From positions 2,859,960 to 2,923,959 of the forward strand of contig AP018794.1 in the NCBI GenBank assembly GCA_009731425.1: DNA of 64,000 nt, written 5' to 3'. Of this stretch, positions 63,904-64,000 are shown piece by piece (the first letter of the stretch is position 1; each line of letters starts with the position of its first letter). The notes below the pieces were generated by a model. It did not search any database, was not told where the DNA came from, and saw nothing but the letters and a program-made list of their open reading frames with translations. Source of the DNA: Lachnospiraceae bacterium KM106-2. Lineage in GTDB: Bacteria > Bacillota > Clostridia > Lachnospirales > Lachnospiraceae. The position numbers were made by a program, and so were the translations under genes.

Positions 63904-64000
63904 GTTTGGTAGCTTTCTTCCTCTTAGAAAGCCTTTTTTTACTTTATAGGGGAGTGCTACGCAATTTCCTATAGAGTAAAAAAAGAGTTTGGCTTGCCAA
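63904..64000 (+). repeat. intergenic dispersed element, copies C and D at the window edge
   Basis: Copy C ends with GCTTTCTTCCTCTTAGAAAGC and a T run at 63911-63939. After an imperfect 10-bp inverted repeat (ACTTTATAGG and CCTATAGAGT, around 63940-63978) another copy starts AAAAAAAGAGTTTGGCTTGC and runs off the window. Confidence 0.5.

Overview
The window looks like chromosome of a low-GC, spore-forming anaerobe of the Clostridia, most likely Lachnospiraceae. Supporting signs are the AT-rich sequence, strong AGGAGG-type ribosome binding sites, an alpha/beta-type small acid-soluble spore protein, a two-subunit iron-sulfur L-serine dehydratase, a GGGtGRT/NifU-like pair, clostridial queuosine salvage genes, and very large secreted proteins with lysine-rich C-termini and no LPXTG anchor. 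The species cannot be named from the sequence alone. I see no rRNA, tRNA, CRISPR array, insertion sequence, phage module or replication origin.

Layout. 0.2-2.8 kb: L-serine deamination operon (sdaAB, sdaAA and an orphan PTS IIC-type permease). 2.9-9.6 kb: a lipoprotein, an ABC-F ATPase behind a possible attenuator, a membrane-anchored protein of unknown function, a divergent HD-like protein and a YvyF-like zinc-ribbon/HTH protein. 9.8-31.7 kb is dominated by two giant secreted proteins (3142 and about 2404 residues). Between them lie an acyl-activating/ACP/acyltransferase fusion and a membrane-spanning ECF sigma factor preceded by an unannotated 44-residue ORF. 32-39 kb: housekeeping and orphan genes (GGGtGRT pair, topoisomerase III, LUD protein, an Fpg/Nei-like protein without its catalytic proline). 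39-45.7 kb: a 1417-residue subtilisin-family protease, then an ECF sigma/anti-sigma pair. 45.9-48.5 kb: queuosine salvage operon queK-qrtT-queL, read on the minus strand behind a preQ1-I riboswitch and terminator. 48.5-54.9 kb: TspO-like and other membrane proteins, glyA, a frameshifted TSUP permease, ptsH and ptsI. 55.2-58.2 kb: an agr-type quorum-sensing locus (agrB, LytTR response regulator, GHKL kinase, and an agrD too short for routine gene calling, on its own promoter). 58.3-64 kb: TtcA-like and cysteine desulfurase genes, hslO, a methyltransferase, a SASP and a GNAT protein.

The two strongest systems are regulatory. First, the agrB and agrD promoters each carry a direct repeat of the core AAAGTGT, spaced 21 or 22 bp and ending 13 bp upstream of the -35. 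This is what a LytTR-type regulator feeding back on its own signal genes would leave. Second, the queK leader shows a complete preQ1-I aptamer. Its 3' CTAAGGA can pair with TCCTTAG in the following terminator, which predicts shut-off of queuosine salvage when preQ1 is plentiful.

The three large secreted proteins share a building plan: signal peptide, variable N-terminal head, Ig-like or YTG modules, then basic fibronectin-III-like modules ending in KVKVK or KAKVK. They probably act together at the cell surface.
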